DNA of 64,000 nt from SIG622 sp045652245 (GTDB taxonomy: Bacteria; Bacillota; Clostridia; Oscillospirales; CAG-382). The DNA lies in contig JAZRTY010000034.1 of assembly GCA_045652245.1 (NCBI GenBank), positions 1-64,000 of the forward strand. The letters are read 5' to 3'. The position numbers and the translations under genes are program-made. Of the stretch, positions 17,280 to 27,023 are shown one piece after another. Position 1 is the first letter of the stretch; each line of letters begins with the position of its first letter. Under the pieces are notes generated by a model that saw only the letters and a program-made list of their open reading frames with translations, ran no database searches and had not been told where the DNA came from.

Positions 17280-18458
17280 TCAGTTGAATTTACCTGCGCC
17301 CTTGCTTGAAGCAAGTATATATTCATTTCCGCTCTTTGCAAAAACATCAGTATACAGCAAATCCACTTCCAGGGTGTTTTTTTCCAAAGCTATTTCATTA
17401 TTTTCAGTTTTTACGTCAATAACATTCAGAAGTCCCTTTTCAAGTATATAAACTCTGTTTCTGTAAGACGAAAAGCTAATAACAGAGCTATCGAAATTTT
17501 CTTCAAACACCGGATCTCCCTGCTTTGTAAAGACGGAGATTGTACTGTTTTCAAGAATACTTTTTGCATAAGTTACAGCAATATAATCATCGCTTTCAAA
17601 AAAACCTTTCAGAGTTTCTCCGTTATAGCTGTGATTTACGATTTCATTTCCGGCTCTATCAAAAAAGTGGATTGCTTTATCTGTCAGAATACAGATATTA
17701 TCCTTATCCGAATAAAGATTTATCGGGAATTCGTCATAAAATTCCTTAACAAACAGAGGCTCGTCGTTGTCAAGGTCATAGGAATGAAGTAAAAGATAAA
17801 AGGAACCGTCTTTAGCCTGTAAGGTCAAAAAATCAAGCTTATCGGTTTTATCCGGCAAGGATAGTGCAATTACCTCTTTATCACGGGTTTCATATGTAAA
17901 TTTCTCCTGAAAATTCTCTGCATAATATATGATTTTCGAGCTTAAATATTTCCCCGAAGTAGCAACTGCAAATGCTCCGGATGACTTAATTTCGGCATCC
18001 CGTATACCATACTCAAAGGTATCGGAATATATACAGGAATAAGAATTATAAATTGAAAGCCCAATACCCGAAACATCATAGCAAAGAGCATATCTGTCAG
18101 AAATTTCCATTTTGGGATTGAAATATGAAATACGTTCGGAAAGCAGGTTTGCACCTGTAAAGTCGTAGGTTTTAAATTCAGTATCCGAAAGCACGGCAAT
18201 ATCACCTTTCATATATGAAATATCGGAATTTTCGGCGATATTATAGGAAATCTGATTAAAAGTATGAAAATCAGTACCGATATCAAAATCAGCATATCTT
18301 AAAATATACCTGAAATTTTCAAGTGTCAGCTCTCTTTTATAGGCAGTAAAACCGAGAATTACAAGACAGATAAGCAATAACAACGTAATATATCTGAGTG
18401 TATGAAACCCCCTGGCTGCACGTCTGTAATACTCGCTGTCGGTAGAATTATATATCAC
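17280..18458 (-). CDS. DUF5711 membrane-anchored beta-propeller-like protein
   Basis: The 392-residue protein has one N-terminal transmembrane helix (about residues 24-42) and a long extracytoplasmic part rich in short beta-strand repeats, as in WD/PQQ-like propellers. This matches DUF5711, a clostridial family commonly next to cvpA. The start is GTG with an AGGGGA SD five bases upstream. No enzymatic motif is visible. Confidence 0.75.
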   Translation of the reverse strand: MIYNSTDSEYYRRAARGFHTLRYITLLLLICLVILGFTAYKRELTLENFRYILRYADFDIGTDFHTFNQISYNIAENSDISYMKGDIAVLSDTEFKTYDFTGANLLSERISYFNPKMEISDRYALCYDVSGIGLSIYNSYSCIYSDTFEYGIRDAEIKSSGAFAVATSGKYLSSKIIYYAENFQEKFTYETRDKEVIALSLPDKTDKLDFLTLQAKDGSFYLLLHSYDLDNDEPLFVKEFYDEFPINLYSDKDNICILTDKAIHFFDRAGNEIVNHSYNGETLKGFFESDDYIAVTYAKSILENSTISVFTKQGDPVFEENFDSSVISFSSYRNRVYILEKGLLNVIDVKTENNEIALEKNTLEVDLLYTDVFAKSGNEYILASSKGAGKFN

Positions 18459-18485
18459 AAAGTTCCCCTGCCTTTCTTCGAAAAT

Positions 18486-19238
18486 TTAATAAAATACTTT
18501 GTTAAGATACAGTCCACAGGCAAGTGCTGTATCCCCTGCGTTTGCTCTGTTGCGACTTTCGATAATTTTTGTAATATCGCCGACTTGCAATTTTCCTCTT
18601 GCAGCATCAAGGTATGTACCTACCATTATTCTCACCATATTGTAGAGAAATCCGTCAGCCTTTACATAAATTTCAAGTAAATCTCCGTGTCTTTCGGTCC
18701 TGAAATACTCTACTGTTCTGACAGTATCATCTGTAATTTTTGAGCCTTTTGACATAAAAGCCGTAAAATCGTGAGTACCACAAAATTCATTACACATAAT
18801 CTCAATACTTTTATCTTCGATTTTATATGGCACATGCATTGAATAAGAATCAAGAAAAGGATGTCGGTAGGTACTGTTCCAGATTTTATAAAGATACTCT
18901 TTTCCTTTGCAGGAATACCTTGCGTGAAAATCGGAATTTACATATTCTGCACATGTGACGGCTATTTTCCCTTTGATATTTGAGTTGACAGCCCTCATAA
19001 GTGTCAGCGGCGGTATTTCCTTTTGCGGCGTATCAATGTGGCAGACATACATATTCGCATGAACACCCGAATCTGTCCTTGAAACACCCGAAACACCAGG
19101 CCTTTCTCCAAGTACCCTCTCAAGGGCATCCTGTAAAGTTTCTTGAACACTTGGAGCGTTTTTCTGTACCTGCCAACCACAAAACTGTGTCCCGTCATAC
19201 ATTAAGGTAAGTGCTATTTTTTTATTATCAATTTCCAT
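18486..19238 (-). CDS. truA: tRNA pseudouridine(38-40) synthase
   Basis: The 250-residue enzyme modifies U38-U40 in the anticodon arm. The catalytic Asp is in SRTDSGVHA at about residue 58, and FLYNMVRIMVGT near the C-terminus is also typical. It lies downstream of ecfT, the order seen in many Firmicutes (ecfA1-ecfA2-ecfT-truA). Confidence 0.95.
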   Translation of the reverse strand: MEIDNKKIALTLMYDGTQFCGWQVQKNAPSVQETLQDALERVLGERPGVSGVSRTDSGVHANMYVCHIDTPQKEIPPLTLMRAVNSNIKGKIAVTCAEYVNSDFHARYSCKGKEYLYKIWNSTYRHPFLDSYSMHVPYKIEDKSIEIMCNEFCGTHDFTAFMSKGSKITDDTVRTVEYFRTERHGDLLEIYVKADGFLYNMVRIMVGTYLDAARGKLQVGDITKIIESRNRANAGDTALACGLYLNKVFY

Positions 19239-19262
19239 TACAGCACCTCCGAAATATTTTTA

Positions 19263-20075
19263 TTACAATGGTAAATAGATATTTATAATGATTATTACAG
19301 CAATTAAAGCTACCCAGAAAAGAAGCCCGAAAACATCGGTAACATTCAGCTTTAAAACCTTCATTTTCGTTCTTCCATCGCCACCGTGATAGAGTCTGCA
19401 TTCCATAGCAGATGCAAGCTCATCGGCTCTGCGAAAAGCTGAAATAAACAAAGGAATAAGGATTGGTACTATCGCCTTTGCACGTCTTATAAGACTTCCT
19501 GTATCAAAATCTGCTCCTCTTGATTTCTGAGCTGATATTATTTTATCAGTTTCTTCAATCAGAGTCGGAATAAATCTGAGTGCTATTGTCATCATCATGG
19601 CAAACTCATGAGTTGGCACACCTAATTTCTTAAGTGGGCTTGTAAGTCTCTCTATTGCGTCTGTCAGTGCCATTGGCGATGTTGTATATGTGAGTAATAC
19701 AAAGGTACCGGTAATAAGTGTTACCAGTCTTACTATCATAAGAATTGCTGTCCGTATTCCCTCGGCATATACTGTTACTTTCCAGAATGAAAAAACAAGA
19801 TTTTCGCCCTTTGTCCAGAAAAGATTGGTTATTGCAGTGAATATTATAATTATTGCAAGAGGTTTAATACTTTTCAGTACGGTTGACAAGTGTATTTTTG
19901 ATATTTTAACCATACTGAAAAGAATCAGAACCATAATTCCGTAGGAAATCATACTTTTAGCTGTAAAGGTTGCAGCAATAAAAAGTATTACCGAAATTAT
20001 TTTAATTCTCGGGTCAAGTCTGTGCAGTAACGAATTACCGGGGAAAAACTGACCGAGTGTTACGTCTTTTAGCAT
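19263..20075 (-). CDS. ecfT: energy-coupling factor transporter transmembrane subunit EcfT
   Basis: The 270-residue protein has about five to six transmembrane helices and the two coupling-helix motifs that touch the ATPases: SRGAD and ECRLY. Together with EcfA1/A2 it forms the shared energising module for vitamin and metal S-components encoded elsewhere. No S-component gene is present in the window, so this is a group II ECF system. Confidence 0.93.
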   Translation of the reverse strand: MLKDVTLGQFFPGNSLLHRLDPRIKIISVILFIAATFTAKSMISYGIMVLILFSMVKISKIHLSTVLKSIKPLAIIIIFTAITNLFWTKGENLVFSFWKVTVYAEGIRTAILMIVRLVTLITGTFVLLTYTTSPMALTDAIERLTSPLKKLGVPTHEFAMMMTIALRFIPTLIEETDKIISAQKSRGADFDTGSLIRRAKAIVPILIPLFISAFRRADELASAMECRLYHGGDGRTKMKVLKLNVTDVFGLLFWVALIAVIIIINIYLPL

Positions 20076-20106
20076 TTATTTGCTCCCATAAATTGAATCT
20101 TGAATT

Positions 20107-20961
20107 TTAATTACTTCTTTTTCGTACCAAAGGTAAAAGCTCGGCAAAAGCCTCGTCTACCGTATAAAGTGCAGGATTCACTTCAGCACCACCATTTTTA
20201 AGCATATGCATAACCTGCGCTATTTCCGGTATGGTAAGACCTGATTCGATAAGCTTTTCCTGCTGTGAAAAAACCTCGTGTGGAGTTCCGTTACACAGGA
20301 CTTTTCCACCGGATAAGGCAATAATTTCATCACAATACTCTGCAATATCCTCCATACTGTGAGAAATTATCACAAGGCTGTTACCCTTTTCTTTATGATA
20401 TTCCATAAGTCCACCGAGTATTTCACTTCTGCCCCTCGGGTCAAGACCTGCAGCCGGCTCATCAAGAACAAGCACTTCCGGCTCCATAGCAATAACCCCT
20501 GCGATTGCGCATCTTCTTTTCTGACCACCCGAAAGCTCAAAGGGAGAACGGCTAAGCAGCTCTTCCGAAAGTCCTGTAAAATGCGCCGCGTTTATTACTC
20601 TTTTTTTAATTTCTTCTTTGGATAATCCCATATTTTTCGGGCCATATGCAATATCTGCTCCAACCGTTTCCTCAAACAGCTGATATTCAGGATACTGAAA
20701 GACCAATCCTACACGGAAACGAATATCACGAGAGGTTTTAGCATCCGTATTTATGTCTTGTCCGTCAAGCAATATTCTGCCACTTGTCGGCTTATAGAGT
20801 GCATTCATAAGCTGTGCGACAGTTGACTTGCCGCTTCCCGAATGCCCGATTATTCCTGTTACTTTTCCTTTTTTTATCTCAAATGATACATTGTCAAGTG
20901 CTTCTATCTCAAATGGAGTATTGGCACCATAAACATATGATACATTTTCAAATTTCAACAT
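20107..20961 (-). CDS. ecfA2: energy-coupling factor ATPase EcfA2
   Basis: The 284-residue ABC ATPase has Walker A GHSGSGKST, a Q-loop VFQYPEYQLF, signature LSGGQKRR and Walker B VLVLDEPAAGLDP. The position between ecfA1 and ecfT and the C-terminal extension support EcfA2 rather than EcfA1. Confidence 0.93.
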   Translation of the reverse strand: MLKFENVSYVYGANTPFEIEALDNVSFEIKKGKVTGIIGHSGSGKSTVAQLMNALYKPTSGRILLDGQDINTDAKTSRDIRFRVGLVFQYPEYQLFEETVGADIAYGPKNMGLSKEEIKKRVINAAHFTGLSEELLSRSPFELSGGQKRRCAIAGVIAMEPEVLVLDEPAAGLDPRGRSEILGGLMEYHKEKGNSLVIISHSMEDIAEYCDEIIALSGGKVLCNGTPHEVFSQQEKLIESGLTIPEIAQVMHMLKNGGAEVNPALYTVDEAFAELLPLVRKRSN

Positions 20962-20997
20962 TTATTCCATTCCTTTCAAAATAAGGAGAACTGTTTT

Positions 20998-21855
20998 CTA
21001 CTTTCTGATAACTGACAAAAGCTCTGCTGCCGCCTCGTCAGCATTAAGCACTATTTTGTCTATATCTGCTCCCGACGCCGAAAGCCGACTCACAAGCGTT
21101 GTGCTTTGTGGTGCTTCAAGTCCTGCACCAGAGAGCAGTTTGTCCTGTGAAAACACCTGCCTCGGTGTCCCTTCTGTTAAGACTCTGCCACCATCTATAA
21201 CAACTATTTTATCAGCCATTGCTGCTTCATTCATATAGTGAGTTATGAGTATAACTGTAATACCCTTTTCTGCCTGAAGCTTTTTAATTGTACGCATTAT
21301 TTCTTCCCTGCCACGAGGGTCGAGCATAGCAGTTGACTCGTCAAATATTATGCAATCGGGAAGCATGGCAAGAATCCCTGCTATTGCAACCCTCTGCTTC
21401 TGACCACCGGAGAGTTTATGCGTATCGTGAAGTGCATACTCGGAAAGTCCGACAATTGAGAGTGCTTCATCAACACGTTTTCTGATCTCATACGGTGCAA
21501 CTCCCATATTTTCGGGAGCAAAGGCAACGTCCTCCTCAACAAGTGTTGCAACAAGCTGATTATCGGGATTCTGGAAAACAATTCCGAAATGCTTTCGTAT
21601 TTCAAAGAAGTTTTCTTCGTCATCTGTGCAAAGCATTTTACCGTCACAATCAAGGAACACCTTTCCCTCACTTGGCGTCAGCATTCCACAAAGGAGCTTT
21701 GCAAGAGTAGATTTTCCCGAGCCATTATGCCCGATTATTGCCGTAAAGCTACCCTTTTCTATTTCAAGAGAAATCCCATGCAAGGCTTCCTGCTGTTGTC
21801 CGGAGCCTTCCGGGTATGAATATTTTAAATTTTCGGTTTTAATAATTACGCTCAA
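20998..21855 (-). CDS. ecfA1: energy-coupling factor ATPase EcfA1
   Basis: The 285-residue ABC ATPase has Walker A GHNGSGKST, Q-loop VFQNPDNQLVA, signature LSGGQKQR and Walker B CIIFDESTAMLDP. The residue after DE is Ser where EcfA2 has Pro, a common EcfA1 feature. The start is TTG with GGAG six bases upstream. Confidence 0.93.
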   Translation of the reverse strand: MSVIIKTENLKYSYPEGSGQQQEALHGISLEIEKGSFTAIIGHNGSGKSTLAKLLCGMLTPSEGKVFLDCDGKMLCTDDEENFFEIRKHFGIVFQNPDNQLVATLVEEDVAFAPENMGVAPYEIRKRVDEALSIVGLSEYALHDTHKLSGGQKQRVAIAGILAMLPDCIIFDESTAMLDPRGREEIMRTIKKLQAEKGITVILITHYMNEAAMADKIVVIDGGRVLTEGTPRQVFSQDKLLSGAGLEAPQSTTLVSRLSASGADIDKIVLNADEAAAELLSVIRK

Positions 21856-21864
21856 AATATACTC

Positions 21865-22752
21865 CTATAAATTTTTAGTATTTGCTTCCCATCTCGCACT
21901 TGAGCCTGCAGGAAGTGTCATTCCTGATTCTGTTACGGGAATACCGATTTCCTCGGCAGTAACAGTACCGTCAAAATCCTTCATATAAAGGCTGAGTAAA
22001 TATCCGACAGTAGACGCCGAAAGTCCTGTCGTATAGGAATTGACAAGAACAAACAAGGGATTTTCGGAAAGAACCTGCGAAGCAAGAGAAAGCAGCTCGC
22101 AAATTCCGTCCTCAAGCTTCCACACCTCACCGCCGGGACCTCTGCCATAGGATGGTGGGTCCATGATTACTGCGTCATATTTTCTGCCTCTGCGAATTTC
22201 TCGTTCAAGGAATTTTTTGCAGTCGTCAACAATATATCTTATCGGTGCGTCCTTGAGACCGGAAAGCTCTGCATTTTCCTTAGCCCACGCAACAATTCCC
22301 TTTGACGCATCAACGTGACAGACAGACGCACCGGCACTCGCACACGCAATTGTTGCACCTCCGGTATACGCAAAGAGATTTAAAACTGATATTTCACGTC
22401 CTGCATTCTTGATTTTTTCTTGCATCCATTCCCAATTCACAGCCTGCTCCGGAAAAACTCCCGTGTGCTTAAAGCCTGTAGGACGAATTCTGAACTTTAG
22501 TTCCCCTTTGTTTATTGTCCAACCGACATCAAGTGCGTTTTTGGGTAGATTTTTTATATCCCAGGCACCACCACCCTTATTGGAACGGATGTATCTTGCG
22601 TTGTATTTATTCCACAGCTTACTCTTTTTTACACCCTTCCAGATAACCTGAGGATCGGGACGGACAAGGATTACATCCCCCCACCTTTCAAGTCTTTCCC
22701 CGTCAGAGGTATCAATAAGCTCATATTCTTTCCATAAATCTGATTTCCACAT
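21865..22752 (-). CDS. class I SAM-dependent methyltransferase, RlmI/RlmK-like
   Basis: The 295-residue protein has a Rossmann methyltransferase core with motif I LNLFAYTGGATIACA, an acidic loop HVDASKG, and motif IV VIMDPPSYGRG (DPPSY). The DPPSY motif suggests base methylation of rRNA at C5 or N2, as in RlmI/RlmK relatives. No PUA domain is visible. It lies between the topoisomerase gene and ecfA1 in the same strand run. Confidence 0.8.
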   Translation of the reverse strand: MWKSDLWKEYELIDTSDGERLERWGDVILVRPDPQVIWKGVKKSKLWNKYNARYIRSNKGGGAWDIKNLPKNALDVGWTINKGELKFRIRPTGFKHTGVFPEQAVNWEWMQEKIKNAGREISVLNLFAYTGGATIACASAGASVCHVDASKGIVAWAKENAELSGLKDAPIRYIVDDCKKFLEREIRRGRKYDAVIMDPPSYGRGPGGEVWKLEDGICELLSLASQVLSENPLFVLVNSYTTGLSASTVGYLLSLYMKDFDGTVTAEEIGIPVTESGMTLPAGSSARWEANTKNL

Positions 22753-22766
22753 ATTAAAGTTCCTTT

Positions 22767-24872
22767 TTAAATGTCTGCAAGTTCAATATATTCCGAGCCA
22801 TGCTTTGAGATAAATTCCTTTCGTGCCAGAATATCATCGCCAAGAAGTGTGTTGAACATACGAAGTGTCTCTGCTTCTCCTTCCGGCATTATTTTTATAA
22901 GTCTTCGGGTTTCGGGTGCCATTGTTGTAAAGGACATCATTTCAGGCTCGTTCTCACCAAGACCTTTTGAGCGCTGAATTGTATATTTTTCCTTACCAAT
23001 CTTTGCAATAATTTCTGTTTTCTCTGCTTCGTTATATGCAAAAAAGCTCTTGTCCTTTACCTTAATTTCGTAAAGTGGAGATTCTGCAATATATACCTTA
23101 CCAAGATTTATAAGTGTCGGAAGAAGACGGTAGAACATTGTAAGAATCAGAGTTCTTATCTGGTATCCGTCCTCATCGGCATCAGTACAAATAACTATTT
23201 TATTCCATCTGAGCGAATCAAGGTTAAACTGTGAAAGGTTCTTATTACCTTTTGCCTTGATTTCAACGCCACAGCCGATAACCTTAAGTAAATCAACTAT
23301 AATCTTACTTGCGAAAATCTTATCGTAGCTACTCTTCATACAGTTTAGAGTTTTACCACGAACAGGCATAATTGCCTGAAATTCGGGGTCTCTTGCGTGC
23401 TTTACCGAGGTCATGGCAGAGTCACCCTCAACGATATAAAGCTCTTTTTTGTCGGCATCCTTAGAACGGCAATTTACAAACTTCTCAACTCTGTCAGCAA
23501 TTGTAAGATTTCCACTTGTAAGCTTTTTCTTGATATCAATTCTTGCTTTCTCTACATTTTCACGGCTTCTTTTGTTGATAAGTATCTGCGAAATTATCTT
23601 ATCAGCTTCCTTGGGGTTTTCTGCAAAATAAACCTCAAGCGACTGTTCAAAGAACTCTGTCATAGCTTCGGCAATAAAGGTATTCGTTATCGCCTTTTTG
23701 GTCTGATTAGCATAGGAAGCTCTTGTAGAATGTGAGTTTACAACAAAAATGAGCGATTCTTCTATATCCTGGAAGGAAATTTTCTGCTCGTTCTTTGAAT
23801 ATTTATTGTTACTCTTGATATATTTATCAAAAGCACGAACGAACGCAGTTCTTGTCGCCTTATCGGGTGAACCACCGTGTTCAAGCCAGGAAGAGTTATG
23901 GTAGTACTCGATTGTATTTACCTGGTTTGAGAAGCAGAATACTGCTTCAACCTTAAGCTTATATTCGTCCCTGTCCTCTCTGTCCCTACCCTGTCTTTCA
24001 CATCTTATGTGGTAGGGTTTTGTAAACGCATAGGTTTTACCCTCGACATCCTCGTCCTGTGCCTTTTCGGCTTTTTCAAGAGCCTGTTCGTCATTTTCGT
24101 CATCATCCGAATCGGAAATCATATCGTCAATTTTGATATTGGCAGGATTGGTTATCAGTTCTTCAACATATTCGTCGATACCACGCTCATACAGGAAGGA
24201 ATATTCGTTAAAGCTTCCGTCACCTTGCTCGTATTTCAATACAAGCTTTAAGTTTTCGTTAACTATTGCCTGCTTTTTAAGAAGTGAAGCTATATAATCC
24301 TCTGAAATGACAATGTCAGTAAAAACTTCTCTGTCGGGCTTCCAGGTAGTAATTGTACCTGTTCTTTTTTTGTCGGGGTCACTTTTTATAAGCTCTGTTA
24401 CAGGGTTACCCTTTTCAAACTTAATTTCGTATTTGCCCTGCTTACGGTAGCTTGTGATATTCATAAACTCGGAGGAGAACTGTGTAGCACACGCACCAAG
24501 ACCATTAAAGCCGAGTGAATAGCCGTAGGCCTCTCCGTCTTCGTTTTTATACTTACCACCTGCATACATTGTACAGTAGACAAGCTCCCAGTTATACTTC
24601 TGCTCGTTTTCGTTCCAGTCAAGAGGAACGCCACGTCCGAAGTCCTCAACGGTAATTGTCATATCACGTCTGACAGTAATGTTAATAACACTTCCGTAGC
24701 CCTCACGAGCCTCGTCAATAGAGTTTGAGAGTATTTCAAAAAAGGAATGCTGACAGCCCTCAAGACCGTCTGAACCGAAAATAACTGCAGGACGAAGTCG
24801 TACCTGGTCAGGTCCTTTCAGTGAGCTGATACTCTGGTCGCCGTATTCAATTTTCTTTGTACTTTCAGCCAT
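22767..24872 (-). CDS. type II topoisomerase subunit B (GyrB/ParE-like)
   Basis: The roughly 701-residue protein has a GHKL ATPase domain (EILSNSIDEA with Asn50; DFGRGVP; GFNGLGA), an acidic insertion (about 249-277), a transducer region and a TOPRIM domain with EGDSA and DADEDG. It is the B subunit of a type II topoisomerase, most likely ParE. The usual partner parC/gyrA is not adjacent on either side. The residue corresponding to E. coli GyrB Asp45 appears to be Ser. The start at 24872 has an AGGAGAG SD. Confidence 0.85.
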   Translation of the reverse strand: MAESTKKIEYGDQSISSLKGPDQVRLRPAVIFGSDGLEGCQHSFFEILSNSIDEAREGYGSVINITVRRDMTITVEDFGRGVPLDWNENEQKYNWELVYCTMYAGGKYKNEDGEAYGYSLGFNGLGACATQFSSEFMNITSYRKQGKYEIKFEKGNPVTELIKSDPDKKRTGTITTWKPDREVFTDIVISEDYIASLLKKQAIVNENLKLVLKYEQGDGSFNEYSFLYERGIDEYVEELITNPANIKIDDMISDSDDDENDEQALEKAEKAQDEDVEGKTYAFTKPYHIRCERQGRDREDRDEYKLKVEAVFCFSNQVNTIEYYHNSSWLEHGGSPDKATRTAFVRAFDKYIKSNNKYSKNEQKISFQDIEESLIFVVNSHSTRASYANQTKKAITNTFIAEAMTEFFEQSLEVYFAENPKEADKIISQILINKRSRENVEKARIDIKKKLTSGNLTIADRVEKFVNCRSKDADKKELYIVEGDSAMTSVKHARDPEFQAIMPVRGKTLNCMKSSYDKIFASKIIVDLLKVIGCGVEIKAKGNKNLSQFNLDSLRWNKIVICTDADEDGYQIRTLILTMFYRLLPTLINLGKVYIAESPLYEIKVKDKSFFAYNEAEKTEIIAKIGKEKYTIQRSKGLGENEPEMMSFTTMAPETRRLIKIMPEGEAETLRMFNTLLGDDILARKEFISKHGSEYIELADI

Positions 24873-24935
24873 TTTGTTCTCTCCTGTATCTAAAAAATCA
24901 TATATTTTCGCATTATAATTATAATTTAACATCTT

Positions 24936-24964
24936 ATTATATAACAAAATTAGTAAAAGTTCAA
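24936..24964 (-). promoter_or_regulatory. sigma-A promoter of the topoisomerase-led run
   Basis: TTGAAC (complement of 24959-24964) and TATAAT (complement of 24936-24941) are 17 bases apart. This may drive the whole minus-strand run down to the pseudo-ATPase; I see no strong terminator inside it. Confidence 0.75.
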
Positions 24965-25059
24965 GACTAATATTTAAATATTTTGTAGATTTTGGGATTT
25001 TTTATTATTTTTTGTGGTTTTTTTGCAGGATATGAGCTTTAATATAAATAAAAAAAAGA

Positions 25060-27015
25060 GTGCTTGTATCACTCCAAATGATAATAATATTCCTCTATTG
25101 TCAATACGCCTTATTTGCCTATGCAGAAAGCAAGGGTGTTAAGGTAGACGAGAAAATTGCTGAGCTTACCGAGCGATACAAAGGAGTTGAAGGAGCAAAT
25201 GCCAAAGGAGAGCTTACAGCTGATTTAATCGGAGAGTATCTTTTTGAGGACTACGATTTTGTTCGTAAACTATCTACCGACCGAGGTACTTTCCAAAAGA
25301 TATGGGATGAGATAAAATATCTGTGCAAGGTTGCAACATCTGGCTCATACGAGGCAAGACAGCTTGCCAAAGTAGAGAGAATGTTTAAGAAGGTTTTTGA
25401 GGAGAGTGAAGCAGCTACTAAGGAAAAAACACAGTATTCCTTTTCGGGTAAACATTCTGAAACTTTCGATAAAACTATGCTTAATAAAGCACTTGATATG
25501 GAAAAGCAAGGTACCGATTCAGAGGAAATCAGACAAAAAACGGGTTGGTTTAGAGGTTACGATAATAAATGGAAATATGAAATTGATGACAGTAAAATGA
25601 AAGTTTCTACTGCCGGACTATATCACAGAAATCCTGATATTAGACGTTATCAAGAACTTGTAAATAAAGTATATTTCGAAGAAACAGGAACAGATGCGGA
25701 AATCAAAGAACTGAATGCTTTAGATAATGCTTTAGAAGGTGTTTCGATATCTCCTAAAAAATTAGGCGATTTGATAGACCATGAAGAACTTTTATCTGCA
25801 TATCCTGATTTAAAAAATATTGATATTGTCTTTATAAAAGGTGCAAATGAATCTGCATATCACAGTGGATTTAGGGAAATCGCTATGCCTGAATCACTCA
25901 AACTATCCCCTGAAAAACTAAAAAAGACATTGATTCACGAAATCCAACACGCAATTCAAGATATTGAAGGTTTTGCAAGTGGAAGCAATCCCGGTATGTT
26001 TAACAATACAAAAACACAAACTGCATATGAACAATACCAGAATACCGCAGGAGAGATTGAATCAAGAGATGTAGCAGAAAGACTTGAGTTTAACAATGAG
26101 CAAAGAAAAAACATCCGACCCGATATTGACAGAACGGATGTGATATTTGCTGATAATGGTGGAATAAACTTTGATTATATTGGAGATACAAAAGACGGAA
26201 GAAGATGTTATCGTTCAGGATTTGACGATAGTGTAAGCGAAAGTGAAAGGATTGAAAAATTTAAAAAAAGGATATCTACAATTTTTAATCTTGGTGCTGT
26301 TGAATTAAAAACTGACATCAAGAAAATAAGAATTAAAGGTGACAGATTTACCTTGAATGAGAATTTATATGGCGACAAAAAAGGAAAATCCGATGAAAAA
26401 ACAGCAAAAATAAATTCTTTATATGATTTGGCAGATATCCTTACAACATCGAAATTTGACCCATCAGCAACAAAGATCGAACCGAGTTATGCGAATCCCC
26501 AAGTTGCACCAAAAAACAAGGCACACAAAGACGTTAAGTATTGGTATAAATTTAAAAATGAAATCGTATTCGATGGTGTTCCTTATACAGTAACGTTTAA
26601 TATAAGAGATAAAGGGAATGACCAATATCAATATCTTATAGACTTTAAAGAAAATAAGACACCTGGTCTAAGCAATACGGTTGTAAAGAACAACCTCCTG
26701 CGAGCGGACCAAATGTCTTACAGTAACAGTATATCACCCACAGAAAAAAATGCAACAGAATTTTCACACAATTCACAATCAAGCAATACAAATGATACAG
26801 AAAGTACAAATTTATCTCTTTCAAACTCCGATTTCCTCTCCCCTAAAACGAAAAACGACATAACAGGTAAGGAATTTAAGGTACAGGAAGATATATCTCC
26901 TGCTGTAAATGTCAATGAGGTTGTTGATGTAAATTCTGAAAATCTGAAATATAATTTTTCACATTTCACACAGAGATTTCCACAAAAGCAAAAATCCACC
27001 CTGAAAACAGGGTGA
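25060..27015 (+). pseudogene. orphan C-terminal piece of a phage/ICE polyvalent protein with an HExxH domain
   Basis: The open frame has no credible SD or ATG at its start and joins directly to flanking DNA at both ends. Homology-like sequence begins at about residue 18. A helical segment (about 20-120) resembles interdomain regions of large polyvalent proteins. A middle domain has IHEIQHAIQD (HExxH, zincin-like), preceded by HEELLSAYP. A C-terminal domain (about 425-550) recalls LPD3/BECR-type modules, followed by a Ser/Thr/Asn-rich tail. The last codons run into the comM terminator. The domain names are from memory. It is probably a decayed mobile-element remnant, but the 651 open codons keep a functional protein possible. 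Confidence 0.6.
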
Positions 27016-27020
27016 ATTTT
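26990..27020 (-). terminator. terminator of comM
   Basis: CACCCTG (26997-27003) and CAGGGTG (27008-27014) form the stem. The minus strand ends in ATTTTTG. It overlaps the end of the orphan plus-strand fragment. Confidence 0.75.
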
Positions 27021-27023
27021 ACA

